From Caldilineae bacterium (GTDB taxonomy: Bacteria > Chloroflexota > Anaerolineae > J102), in contig RFJM01000191.1 of the NCBI GenBank assembly GCA_003694905.1, positions 1 to 7,180 of the forward strand: a stretch of 7,180 bases of DNA, written 5' to 3'. Positions 1 to 6,249 of this stretch are shown one piece after another (the stretch's first letter is position 1; each line of letters starts with the position of its first letter). Under the pieces are notes generated by a model. That model was not told the DNA's origin. It did no database searches and saw only the letters and a program-made list of their open reading frames with translations. The translations under genes and the position numbers were made by a program.

Positions 1-2
1 CC

Positions 3-377
3 CCCACCCCGCGGGCGACGCCCGGCGGCGGGCTGTTCAGCCGCAATCCCGGCATCGAAGGGCTCTCGCAGCGCGTGAACTTCAACGTCTTCCTGCTGGC
101 TTTGCTCGCCAACCTCCTGGCAGCCGCCGCCCATTATCTCAGCAGCCGTGCCGCCTACAAGCCCCGCCATCTCCTCCTCCAGGACGTGCTGACCTCCATC
201 ATCGGCGGGCAGCTGGCCTATCTTCTCTACGCCCTGGGCTGGTTGCCGGGCAGCCCCTATCTCGAGCAACAACTCGGCCCCCTTACCATTCCCCTGGTCA
301 CCTTTGCAGGCGGCCTTCTGCCCTTGCTGATCAATCTCTTCCGCCGCGAACTGCGTCCCACCCCACCATCCCCCTGA
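3..377 (+). CDS. C-terminal part of a membrane protein of unknown function (5' end outside window)
   Basis: I do not recognise the family. The reading frame has no stop back to the left edge, so the first possible GTG (75) is probably internal. It has only a distant, weak GAAGGG upstream, and the codons before it encode a plausible Pro/Gly/Thr-rich linker (PTPRATPGGG) leading into a basic juxtamembrane stretch. Counting from that GTG there are three hydrophobic segments at about residues 4-22, 35-57 and 67-89, then a basic tail (FRREL) and a Pro-rich end. This suggests a soluble or disordered N-terminal part outside the window, anchored by a three-helix module. It ends 15 bp before the kinase gene on the same strand, so it is probably co-transcribed with it. 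It could be a further component of the signalling module, but nothing visible shows this. The frame is sure; the function is unknown. Confidence 0.7.
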   Translation, partial: PTPRATPGGGLFSRNPGIEGLSQRVNFNVFLLALLANLLAAAAHYLSSRAAYKPRHLLLQDVLTSIIGGQLAYLLYALGWLPGSPYLEQQLGPLTIPLVTFAGGLLPLLINLFRRELRPTPPSP

Positions 378-392
378 TCCCGGGCTGCCATC

Positions 393-1394
393 GTGAGTAC
401 AGCGACCCTTCCCGCAGGCACCATTCTTCAAGACCGTTTCAAGATCATTGCGCTCATCGGTCAGGGCGGCATGGGCGCCGTGTACAAAGCCGCCGACACT
501 CACCTTACCGGCCGCATGTGCGCCATCAAAGAGATCCTGCCCAGCCTCATCAGCCACGAAGACGATCTGGAGGCCTATCAGCAGCAATTCTACCAGGAAG
601 CCAGCATCCTGGCGCAACTGGACCATCCCAACCTGCCCAAGGTCAGCGACTACTTCTCCGAGAACGGCCGGGAGTATCTGGTCATGGATTACGTGCCCGG
701 CCGCGATTTGAAGGAGATCATCGACGAAGCCAAACGTCGGGGCGAGTTCCTGCCCGAGGATCAGGTGCTGGACTGGACCAGACAGCTTTGCGATGCCCTT
801 AGCTATCTTCATAGTCGTACTCCGCCGGTCTTACATCGTGATATCAAACCGTCCAATATCAAGCTCACCCCCAGCGGCCACATCAAACTGGTGGACTTTG
901 GGCTCGTCAAGCTATTGCTGACGGATGACGCCCGCACCGTTACCGTGATGCAGGGCCGGGGCACGGTCCAGTACACACCCCTGGAGCAGTATGGTGGTGA
1001 CACAGGCCACACCGACGCCCGCAGCGACCTCTACGCCCTGGGAGCCACCCTCTATCATCTGCTGACCCTTCAGCCCCCTACCGATGCCCGCCAGCGCTTC
1101 CTGCAGCCGGGCAGCCTCCCACCCCCTCGCACCATCAATCCCGCCATTTCCATCAGCACCGAGCGGGCCATCATGGCAGCGCTGGCCATGCACCCCGATG
1201 ACCGACCCCCCTCGGCCGAGGATTTCTCGGACTTGCTCTTCAACCCCGGCGAGATCGTAACCCCCGGCGGCGTCTACCTGCCCGAGGAACCGGGCTGGCG
1301 TGAGGCCATCAGCGCCAACGGCCTGCTTCTGGCCCTGGCCTTGTTCTTGTTGCTGCTCTCGCTGGGCGTCAGTCTGGGGGCGCCTCTGCTCTAG
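393..1394 (+). CDS. Hanks-type Ser/Thr protein kinase with C-terminal membrane anchor
   Basis: This is a eukaryotic-like kinase that transfers phosphate from ATP to Ser/Thr of protein substrates. All core motifs are present in its 333 residues: glycine loop GQGGMGAVYKA (23-33), ATP lysine K46 in CAIKEI, helix-C glutamate E69, catalytic loop HRDIKPSN (148-155, catalytic D150), DFG at 168-170, and GT-x-x-Y-TPLEQ at the P+1 loop/APE position (190-199). DARSDLYALG (208-217) and the HPDDRP arginine (R271) complete the fold. Activation-loop T182, T184 and T191 are candidate autophosphorylation sites. The domain ends near residue 283. About 25 linker residues follow, then one hydrophobic helix (about 310-330) that ends the protein, so there is no PASTA or other external sensor domain. 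The GTG start has no clear Shine-Dalgarno and lies 15 bp after the previous stop, which suggests coupling. The next Met is inside the glycine loop, so no shorter start is credible. Its likely partner is the FHA-winged-helix protein 46 bp downstream. Confidence 0.95.
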   Translation: MSTATLPAGTILQDRFKIIALIGQGGMGAVYKAADTHLTGRMCAIKEILPSLISHEDDLEAYQQQFYQEASILAQLDHPNLPKVSDYFSENGREYLVMDYVPGRDLKEIIDEAKRRGEFLPEDQVLDWTRQLCDALSYLHSRTPPVLHRDIKPSNIKLTPSGHIKLVDFGLVKLLLTDDARTVTVMQGRGTVQYTPLEQYGGDTGHTDARSDLYALGATLYHLLTLQPPTDARQRFLQPGSLPPPRTINPAISISTERAIMAALAMHPDDRPPSAEDFSDLLFNPGEIVTPGGVYLPEEPGWREAISANGLLLALALFLLLLSLGVSLGAPLL

Positions 1395-1440
1395 CTGCGG
1401 CGAGATCCGCACACACTTCTTCTCAGTAATTACGGGAACC

Positions 1441-2115
1441 ATGAAACAGCAAGAAGTCGCCATGCTTATCCTCCAGCGCAGCGAAGGAGGCGGCCAGCGT
1501 TGGCCCCTCGATCGCGATCTGATCCGCATCGGCCGCAGTCCCGATTGCGAGATCATCCTGCCGGAACGTGTGGTGTCGCGCGAACATGCCTTCATCATCC
1601 GCCGCGCCGATGGGTACTATCTGTACGACAAGAACAGCAAGAACGGCACTTACGTCAACGGCGAACCGGTTGTCGACGGCCATCTCTTGCAGGACGGCGA
1701 CGAGATCCAGATAGCTTTGCGATTCCGGCTCGCCTTTGTGGATGCCGGTGCCACGGCCCCCCTCACCATCGACCTGCCGGCCGGCAGCGAAACCGTGGGC
1801 CTGCATCTGGATGACACGCGGCGCACCGTCGCCATCCACGGTCAGGAACTGGACCCGCCCCTGTCGGTGGCCCAATACCGGCTGCTGAAGACATTAGTCA
1901 GGGCCAAGGGCGCGGTCGTCAGCCGGCAAGAGGTGGTGCGGGTGGTCTGGCCGGATGCCGACAGCGAGGGAGTCACCGAGCAGGCCATCGACGCGCTGGT
2001 GCGTCGCCTGCGCGAGCGCCTGGCCGAGCTGGACCCCCATCATCAGTACATTATCACGGTGCGGGGCCACGGCTTCCGTTTCGAAAACCCTCCGGCCAGG
2101 CCGAGCCACAGCTGA
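1441..2115 (+). CDS. FHA domain fused to OmpR/PhoB-type winged-helix DNA-binding domain
   Basis: This is a predicted transcription regulator that reads phosphothreonine. Counting from ATG 1441 (224 aa), an FHA domain covers about residues 9-100. It has the phosphopeptide-binding signature: GR (31-32), S46-R47-x-H49 and NSKNGTYVNG (65-74, N68 key). After a short linker, a winged helix (Trans_reg_C type) covers about 120-215. It has LSVAQYRLLKTL, a putative recognition helix TEQAIDALVRRLRERL (179-194) and the wing IITVRGHGFRF (204-214). There is no receiver domain and no BTAD domain, so control is presumably through the FHA part. Known parallel: mycobacterial EmbR combines a winged helix and an FHA domain in the opposite order and is controlled by kinase PknH. 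The kinase immediately upstream is the obvious candidate partner (inference). The start is uncertain: ATG 1462 (MLILQ) fits the FHA first strand equally well, and neither has a strong Shine-Dalgarno. The frame is open further upstream, but that part overlaps the kinase gene and looks like shadow. Confidence 0.92.
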   Translation: MKQQEVAMLILQRSEGGGQRWPLDRDLIRIGRSPDCEIILPERVVSREHAFIIRRADGYYLYDKNSKNGTYVNGEPVVDGHLLQDGDEIQIALRFRLAFVDAGATAPLTIDLPAGSETVGLHLDDTRRTVAIHGQELDPPLSVAQYRLLKTLVRAKGAVVSRQEVVRVVWPDADSEGVTEQAIDALVRRLRERLAELDPHHQYIITVRGHGFRFENPPARPSHS

Positions 2116-3314
2116 TGGCCTCTCTGCCCCTGGCACTCTACCTGCACATTCCCTTTTGCCAGCGCAAGTGCCCTTATTGCGACTTCAATACCTATGCCGG
2201 GCAGGAACGGCTCTACGACGCCTATGTGCAGGCCTTGAGCCGCGCGGTCCGGGAGGACGGTGAGCGGCGCGGCCATCCGCGCGTACGGAGCCTGTTCCTG
2301 GGGGGTGGCACACCGACCGTACTCGAGCCGGCACATCTGCGCGCCATCTTCGCTGCGGTGCGCGAGGGTTTCCGCCTGCAGGAGGATGCCGAGATCACCA
2401 GCGAAGCGAATCCGGGCACCGTGGATCAAAGCCGCTTTCAGGCGCTGCGAGCGTGTGGTGTGAACCGCCTCAGCATGGGGGTACAGTCATTCGACGATGA
2501 GGAATTGCGTTTTCTGGGACGCATCCACACGGCTGCTGAAGCCGAGCAAGCGATGCAGATGGCACGCCGCGCCGGTTTCGACAACATCAATCTGGACCTC
2601 ATCTTCGGCTTGCCGGGCCAGAGAATGGCGACCTGGCAGCGCACTCTGGACCGGGCCATCGCGCTGGCCCCCCGGCATCTCTCCCTTTACAGTCTCACCG
2701 TGGAGCCTGACACCCCCCTCGCAACCTGGGTGGCCCGCGGTCAGGTGGCCGAGCCCGACCCCGACCTGGCCGCGGATCTTTACGAGCTCGCCGGCGAACG
2801 ATTGGCCGCGGCCGGGTATCATCAATACGAGATCTCCAACTGGGCCGAAGGACCATTGGAAGCCGACGGGCTGCCCCGCTATGCCTGCCGACACAATCTC
2901 GTCTACTGGCGCAACGAACCCTATCTGGGCTACGGCCCCGGTGCCCACAGCTACGATGGACGCCGTCGCTGGTCTACCGTCCGCTCGGTGCCCACCTACA
3001 TCGCAGCGGTAGAACGGGGAGAGACCCCCATCGACTTCCAAGAAAACATTTCCCCTGAACTGGAGATGGGGGAAACGATGATGCTGGGGCTGCGGCTGGT
3101 GGGGGTGGGAGTATCAAGACAGGATTTCCGCCGCCGGTTTGGCAGGGATGTCGCGGATGTGTATCAAGCGGAGTTGGCCGAGCTGGCAGCGCGCGAGTTG
3201 CTGGAGATAACGGCAGAGCGGGTGCGCCTGACACCTGCCGGGCGATTGCTGGGGAACGAGGTCTTCGCGGCCTTCTTGCCCGATGAGGAGGGGGCCGACA
3301 TGGACGCGATCTGA
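2115..3314 (+). CDS. hemW: HemW-type radical SAM heme chaperone (coproporphyrinogen oxidase-like)
   Basis: HemW proteins carry a radical-SAM [4Fe-4S] cluster and bind heme for delivery to target proteins. They are often misnamed oxygen-independent coproporphyrinogen III oxidase (HemN). The 399-aa protein opens directly with the fold (LALYLHIPFC). Its cluster motif is C15-x3-C19-x2-C22 followed by D-F, without the extra cysteine of true HemN. Then come GGGTPT (64-68 region), EANPGT, and NRLSMGVQSF with a downstream GRIH. The HNxxYW motif that marks HemW-type proteins and is linked to heme binding is at 260-265, followed by GYGPGAHS and a C-terminal HemN_C-like region. Length matches the family (about 380-400). 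ATG overlaps the TGA of the FHA regulator by one base (TGATG) with no good Shine-Dalgarno, which indicates translational coupling. The protein should be cytoplasmic. Heme chaperone rather than oxidase is inferred from the motifs. Confidence 0.93.
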   Translation: MASLPLALYLHIPFCQRKCPYCDFNTYAGQERLYDAYVQALSRAVREDGERRGHPRVRSLFLGGGTPTVLEPAHLRAIFAAVREGFRLQEDAEITSEANPGTVDQSRFQALRACGVNRLSMGVQSFDDEELRFLGRIHTAAEAEQAMQMARRAGFDNINLDLIFGLPGQRMATWQRTLDRAIALAPRHLSLYSLTVEPDTPLATWVARGQVAEPDPDLAADLYELAGERLAAAGYHQYEISNWAEGPLEADGLPRYACRHNLVYWRNEPYLGYGPGAHSYDGRRRWSTVRSVPTYIAAVERGETPIDFQENISPELEMGETMMLGLRLVGVGVSRQDFRRRFGRDVADVYQAELAELAARELLEITAERVRLTPAGRLLGNEVFAAFLPDEEGADMDAI

Positions 3315-3380
3315 TCGTGCCCGTAGACCGATCTCGCCCCTCGCTTCCGTCTGCTCCCCACCTTGCCTTCTTCCCCGAAC
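3315..3380 (+). terminator. Convergent intergenic, C-rich/G-poor tract; possible Rho-type termination zone
   Basis: This 66-bp gap separates the convergent hemW and flippase genes. On the plus strand it is strongly pyrimidine-rich and G-poor, and I find no convincing stem-loop followed by a T-run on either strand. A C-rich, G-poor, unstructured stretch after a stop codon is the kind of sequence Rho uses. That gives a possible termination zone for the plus-strand operon. It is a composition argument only, with low confidence. Confidence 0.2.
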
Positions 3381-4952
3381 TCAGAGGTTGCTCTTGCGTA
3401 GTGGTTGGTCGATGAGCCGCGCGCGCAGTGCTTTCAAGATGGCCATGTCTCCCTCATCCAGCCTCAGTGCCAGTAGGGCCAGCAGGTATACCAGCCCAAC
3501 CGCGATGCACGCTGCTGCCAGATAGAGCAGAGACTGCAACGGCAACCAGCGGTTCCAGGCAAGCCCCGCCAGTGCGGCCGGTAGGGCAGCCGCGAAGGGC
3601 TTGAGGTAAGGAAGACTGAAGGGATGGATGCGCAACAGGGCCCAGACTTCGGCTAATCGCACCAGATTGACGACGGCCAGCACCAGCGCACCGGCCGTGG
3701 CCGCGCCTGTCAGACCCAACCGCGGCACCAGCAGAAAATCCAGGATCAGCGCCAGGACCAGGGTGAGCAGTGAGTTGAGAAAGGTCACATCGGTACGTCC
3801 CGACATGATCAGCATGATGCCGACGGAGCCGGTAGCCAGGTTGACCATCTGTCCCAGGCTGAGCAGCCGCAGCGCACTTGCCCCGCCGACGAATTCAGGC
3901 CCGAAGAGGGACATCAGCCGGGGCGCAAAGAGCATCTGTGCCAGGAAGATGGGCATGGCCACCGCCACGATCCAGCGAGAGACCAGCTTGAAAAGGGTGG
4001 CCAGGTTCCCGGTCTTGTGCCGATGATGGAGGTCAGAGATCATGGGCGAGAAGATGGCGTTGAAGGCCGTCAGCACGATCAGACCCAGCCCGGCCAGGCG
4101 AATGGAGGCATTGTAGATGCCGGAGAAATCCGCGGTGAGGAACATGCCCAGGACGATCAGTTCGGTACGCCCGTTGAGATACTCGATGACGTTGGAGAGA
4201 AAGAGAGGCGCGGAGAAACGGGCCAGCTTGCTGCCCAACGCCTGTTCGGGGTCGCCTAGTGGCGGGATGCTCCGGGCCAGTCGCGCCAGGAAGTAGAGGG
4301 CCAGGAGCGTACCCAAGACCTGCGAGAGAATGAAGGCCAGCACGGGAGCCAGCGCTTGCGGGCCCAGCAGGGGAATGAGCAGCAACGCCGCCAGGAGTTT
4401 GAGCAAGGGCTGGAAGACATTGGTTACCAGGGCGCGGTAGCGCATGGTGCGGAATGCCTGCGTGCCCGCAATGGCGATGCCGGTGAGGGTCATGGCCGGG
4501 ACGGTGACGGCGAGCAACGGCAATAGAGGGCGCAACCCGCTCTGTTCCTGCCAGCGCAGTGTGCGCAGGACCCAATCAGGCGCAAGCCAGAGGATCAGTG
4601 CCCCCAACGTTCCCGTCAGGGCTCCCACCACAAGAGCCAGGACGGCCACATGGCGCAGGGCGCTACCCCGTTGCTCTCCCCGGCTGATGCTGGCGAAGCG
4701 CATCAAGCCCCGGTCCAGGCCCACAATGGTGACACGGCTGAAGAGGCTTACCGCGGTGACGCCCAGTGTGTAGAGCCCGTACTGCTCGGCTCCGACCTGG
4801 CGGGCCACCAGGATGCCGAACAGATAGCTAATGCCGTAGAAAACAATGTTGCCCCCCAGCCCCACTCCCGCCCCCCGCGCGATTTCGCCGATCTCTTGCT
4901 CTATGTCGGTCAGCGAGGGTCCTCCTCTTGGCTTGGGTCCGCCTGTGACCAC
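3381..4952 (-). CDS. MOP-superfamily polysaccharide/lipid flippase (oligosaccharide flippase family)
   Basis: This is a multi-pass inner-membrane transporter predicted to flip lipid-linked sugars for cell-envelope polysaccharide or glycolipid synthesis. The 523-aa translation has about 12-14 hydrophobic helices. It shows family hallmarks: an amphipathic N-terminus before helix 1 (IARGAGVGLGGNIVFYGIS), ARQVGAEQYGLYTLG after helix 1, a basic cytosolic loop, FLSNVIEYLNGRTELIVLG at the start of the second half, and a cytosolic tail DEGDMAILKALRARL. Length is normal for the family. The coordinates use the first available start, GTG 4952, which has no Shine-Dalgarno. CTG at 4913-4911 (L14) may be the true start, because AGGAGG lies 7 nt before it and the 13 extra residues are a Gly/Pro-rich stretch. 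It is the last gene of the minus-strand run, 30 bp after the DUF3054 gene and in the same frame. No glycosyltransferase lies nearby in the window, so the substrate cannot be inferred. Confidence 0.9.
   Translation of the reverse strand: MVTGGPKPRGGPSLTDIEQEIGEIARGAGVGLGGNIVFYGISYLFGILVARQVGAEQYGLYTLGVTAVSLFSRVTIVGLDRGLMRFASISRGEQRGSALRHVAVLALVVGALTGTLGALILWLAPDWVLRTLRWQEQSGLRPLLPLLAVTVPAMTLTGIAIAGTQAFRTMRYRALVTNVFQPLLKLLAALLLIPLLGPQALAPVLAFILSQVLGTLLALYFLARLARSIPPLGDPEQALGSKLARFSAPLFLSNVIEYLNGRTELIVLGMFLTADFSGIYNASIRLAGLGLIVLTAFNAIFSPMISDLHHRHKTGNLATLFKLVSRWIVAVAMPIFLAQMLFAPRLMSLFGPEFVGGASALRLLSLGQMVNLATGSVGIMLIMSGRTDVTFLNSLLTLVLALILDFLLVPRLGLTGAATAGALVLAVVNLVRLAEVWALLRIHPFSLPYLKPFAAALPAALAGLAWNRWLPLQSLLYLAAACIAVGLVYLLALLALRLDEGDMAILKALRARLIDQPLRKSNL
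4921..4926 (-). promoter_or_regulatory. Shine-Dalgarno AGGAGG ahead of a possible CTG start of the flippase
   Basis: On the minus strand AGGAGG is followed by 7 nt and then CTG (4913-4911) in the flippase frame. The resulting N-terminus would read (M)TDIEQEIGEIARG. No ATG, GTG or TTG stands at a usable distance. The codons over the motif are AGA-GGA-GGA, unlike the C/G-ending Arg and Gly codons common in this window, which favours a ribosome site over coding use. One caution is that an AAGGAGG inside the FHA gene (about 1484-1490) has no start codon behind it, so such motifs also occur by chance here. Confidence 0.45.
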
Positions 4953-4982
4953 TGTGCAACAGGATGAGAAAAGGGTGTGAGG

Positions 4983-5372
4983 CTAGAATCGCTGCCCGAA
5001 GGCGAAGGTATACAGCACCCGCCATCCCAACAGCAGAGCGAGCAAGACCACAAACGTGACGACGTAGAAGGTCCAGGGGCTGACGTGGCCCACGAACAGC
5101 GCCCGCACGATGCTCCCAACGACAAAGGCAGGAAGGAAGGCCAGGCCGATGACCCGCAGTGTGCTCAGGATGTCTTGTCGGGCGAGGGGACGGAATGCCC
5201 CCAACCAGGGCGACACCAGGAACCAGCCGATCAGATACGGTGCCGCCGTCTGAAAGGTCTCGGCAAAGGCGGCGGCGTCGGTCGGTAGGCCGTGGGAACG
5301 ACGTCCCAGAATTGCAAAGAGAAGAATGGCGATGAAATCTCCCACATAGAGGAGATAAGGAGGCAGGCTCAT
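4983..5372 (-). CDS. DUF3054 family small membrane protein
   Basis: This is an uncharacterised integral membrane protein of 129 residues. The family resemblance comes from the N-terminal GDFIAILLFAILGRRSHG (11-28) and the following P-Y-L-I-G-W-F segment. Four hydrophobic helices are visible at about residues 6-22, 44-58, 73-93 and 97-120, with a basic loop GAFRPLARQD between helices 2 and 3. There is no signal peptide and no catalytic motif, and no function is known for the family. ATG 5372 is preceded by CCGGAG, whose GGAG lies 10 nt upstream, a fair start. It sits between the FAH-family gene (27-bp gap) and the flippase (30-bp gap). Its TAG stop is in the same reading frame as the flippase, with 10 sense codons between that TAG and the flippase GTG. 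The family call is from memory of the motif; the length is normal for the family. Confidence 0.85.
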   Translation of the reverse strand: MSLPPYLLYVGDFIAILLFAILGRRSHGLPTDAAAFAETFQTAAPYLIGWFLVSPWLGAFRPLARQDILSTLRVIGLAFLPAFVVGSIVRALFVGHVSPWTFYVVTFVVLLALLLGWRVLYTFAFGQRF

Positions 5373-5382
5373 TGGGATGAAG

Positions 5383-5386
5383 CTCC
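5383..5386 (-). promoter_or_regulatory. Ribosome binding site of the DUF3054 gene
   Basis: GGAG (within TCCGGAG) lies on the minus strand 10 nt before ATG 5372, in the 27-bp gap after the FAH-family stop codon. It supports that ATG, and no other start codon lies near it. Confidence 0.4.
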
Positions 5387-5399
5387 GGAATGGTGAGGT

Positions 5400-6233
5400 T
5401 CAGGTCAGGTAGGGTCCGACTCTGTTGACCAGGCGTCCGATCTGCTCGATCTCCACCACGACTTCGTCGCCCGGTGCCAGAAAGACGGGGGGATCTCTGA
5501 ACACGCCGACGCCGCCGGGCGTACCCGTGGTGATGACATCCCCCGGTTCCAGGGTGAAGGCAGCCGAGCAGTAGGCCACCAGGGCGGGCACATCGTGGAT
5601 GAGCTGATCGGTATTGCTCTCCTGGCGGAGTTCGCCGTTCACGTAGGCGCGAATGGCCAGACCGTGGGGATCAGGCATTTGTTCGCGTGTGACGACAACC
5701 GGACCCATCGGGCAAAAGGTATCCAGACTTTTGCCCCGCACCCACTGCTTGTCGCGGCGTTGCAGGTCGCGGGCTGTCACATCGTTCAGGCAGGTATAGC
5801 CGAAGATGTAATCGTATGCCTGTTTCCGTGGCACGCGACGGGCCCGGCGGCCGATGATCACGGCCAGTTCGGCTTCGTAATCCACCTGCTGTGTCAGCAC
5901 CGGGTCCCAGCGGATCTCCGCACCGGGATGGTTGACCGAAGAAGGAAGCTTGGCAAAGATGGTGGGAAAGTCGGGCGGCTGCAGGTTTTGCTCCAGACAG
6001 TGATCGCGGTAGTTGAGTCCCACGGCGATGATCTTTCCCGGTTGCAAGACTGGAGCCAGCACGGTAAGCGTGTTCAGAGGTAGGGGTTGGGCTGCGGAGG
6101 CGGCCTCGGCGATGGCCTCATCACCGGCGGTGGCTGCCGCTCTCACATCGGGCCAGGGGAGCGGATACACCAGGTCCCCCTCCAGCACACCGGCAAGGGT
6201 GGCCGTGCGGTAGCGGAAGGTCAGCAGCTTCAT
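5400..6233 (-). CDS. Fumarylacetoacetate hydrolase (FAH) family enzyme
   Basis: This is a soluble, metal-dependent enzyme of the FAH superfamily, whose members include acylpyruvate hydrolases, oxaloacetate decarboxylases and HpaG-type isomerases. The 277 residues have a small N-terminal domain (MKLLTFRY to about 60). The catalytic core then starts at KIIAVGLNYRDH (67-78). The metal-ligand set is complete: E120 and E122 in VDYEAEL, and D151 in CLNDVTARD. The conserved GKSLDTFCPMGP (167-178) carries the family lysine K168, and the TTGTPGGVG glycine loop is near residues 240-248. Length fits the short bacterial members. ATG 6233 gives the normal N-terminus (compare MKLxxF starts in the family). 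It lies 16 bp after the aroD stop with no Shine-Dalgarno, so re-initiation after aroD is likely. The exact substrate cannot be told from sequence; the neighbours (shikimate pathway, membrane proteins) do not decide it. Confidence 0.93.
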   Translation of the reverse strand: MKLLTFRYRTATLAGVLEGDLVYPLPWPDVRAAATAGDEAIAEAASAAQPLPLNTLTVLAPVLQPGKIIAVGLNYRDHCLEQNLQPPDFPTIFAKLPSSVNHPGAEIRWDPVLTQQVDYEAELAVIIGRRARRVPRKQAYDYIFGYTCLNDVTARDLQRRDKQWVRGKSLDTFCPMGPVVVTREQMPDPHGLAIRAYVNGELRQESNTDQLIHDVPALVAYCSAAFTLEPGDVITTGTPGGVGVFRDPPVFLAPGDEVVVEIEQIGRLVNRVGPYLT

Positions 6234-6249
6234 GCAAGTCGTTGTCGTG

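Noticed and set aside
1396..1411. Small inverted repeat TGCGG/CCGCA just after the kinase stop codon
   Set aside because: The stem is only 5 bp with a 6-nt loop and is followed by mixed sequence rather than a T-run, too weak to call a terminator or attenuator.
1300..1440. Upstream extension of the FHA regulator to ATG 1300 in the same frame
   Set aside because: It would overlap the kinase transmembrane helix coding region by about 95 bases, and the added residues (Cys/Trp/Ser-rich) look like an out-of-frame shadow of that Leu-rich helix.
1484..1490. AAGGAGG motif inside the FHA gene
   Set aside because: No start codon follows at a usable distance in a meaningful frame, and the first FHA strand lies upstream of it; a chance match over Glu-Gly codons.
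912..1598. A 228-codon minus-strand open frame across the kinase/FHA junction
   Set aside because: It lies antisense to two genes with complete, recognisable domains, and its translation is Gln/Gly/Arg-rich with no fold signature. Long antisense frames are expected in GC-rich DNA.
2487..3041. A 184-codon minus-strand open frame inside hemW
   Set aside because: It is antisense to the conserved radical-SAM core, with no recognisable motif or ribosome site; a composition shadow.
4033..4575. A 180-codon minus-strand open frame inside the flippase, in another frame
   Set aside because: The translation is His/Arg/Pro-rich and lacks the membrane helices of the real frame, which runs uninterrupted through it.
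5595..6083. A 162-codon plus-strand open frame antisense to the FAH-family gene
   Set aside because: It covers the metal-ligand and lysine motifs of the FAH enzyme, whose frame is intact. No ribosome site or domain supports the antisense frame.
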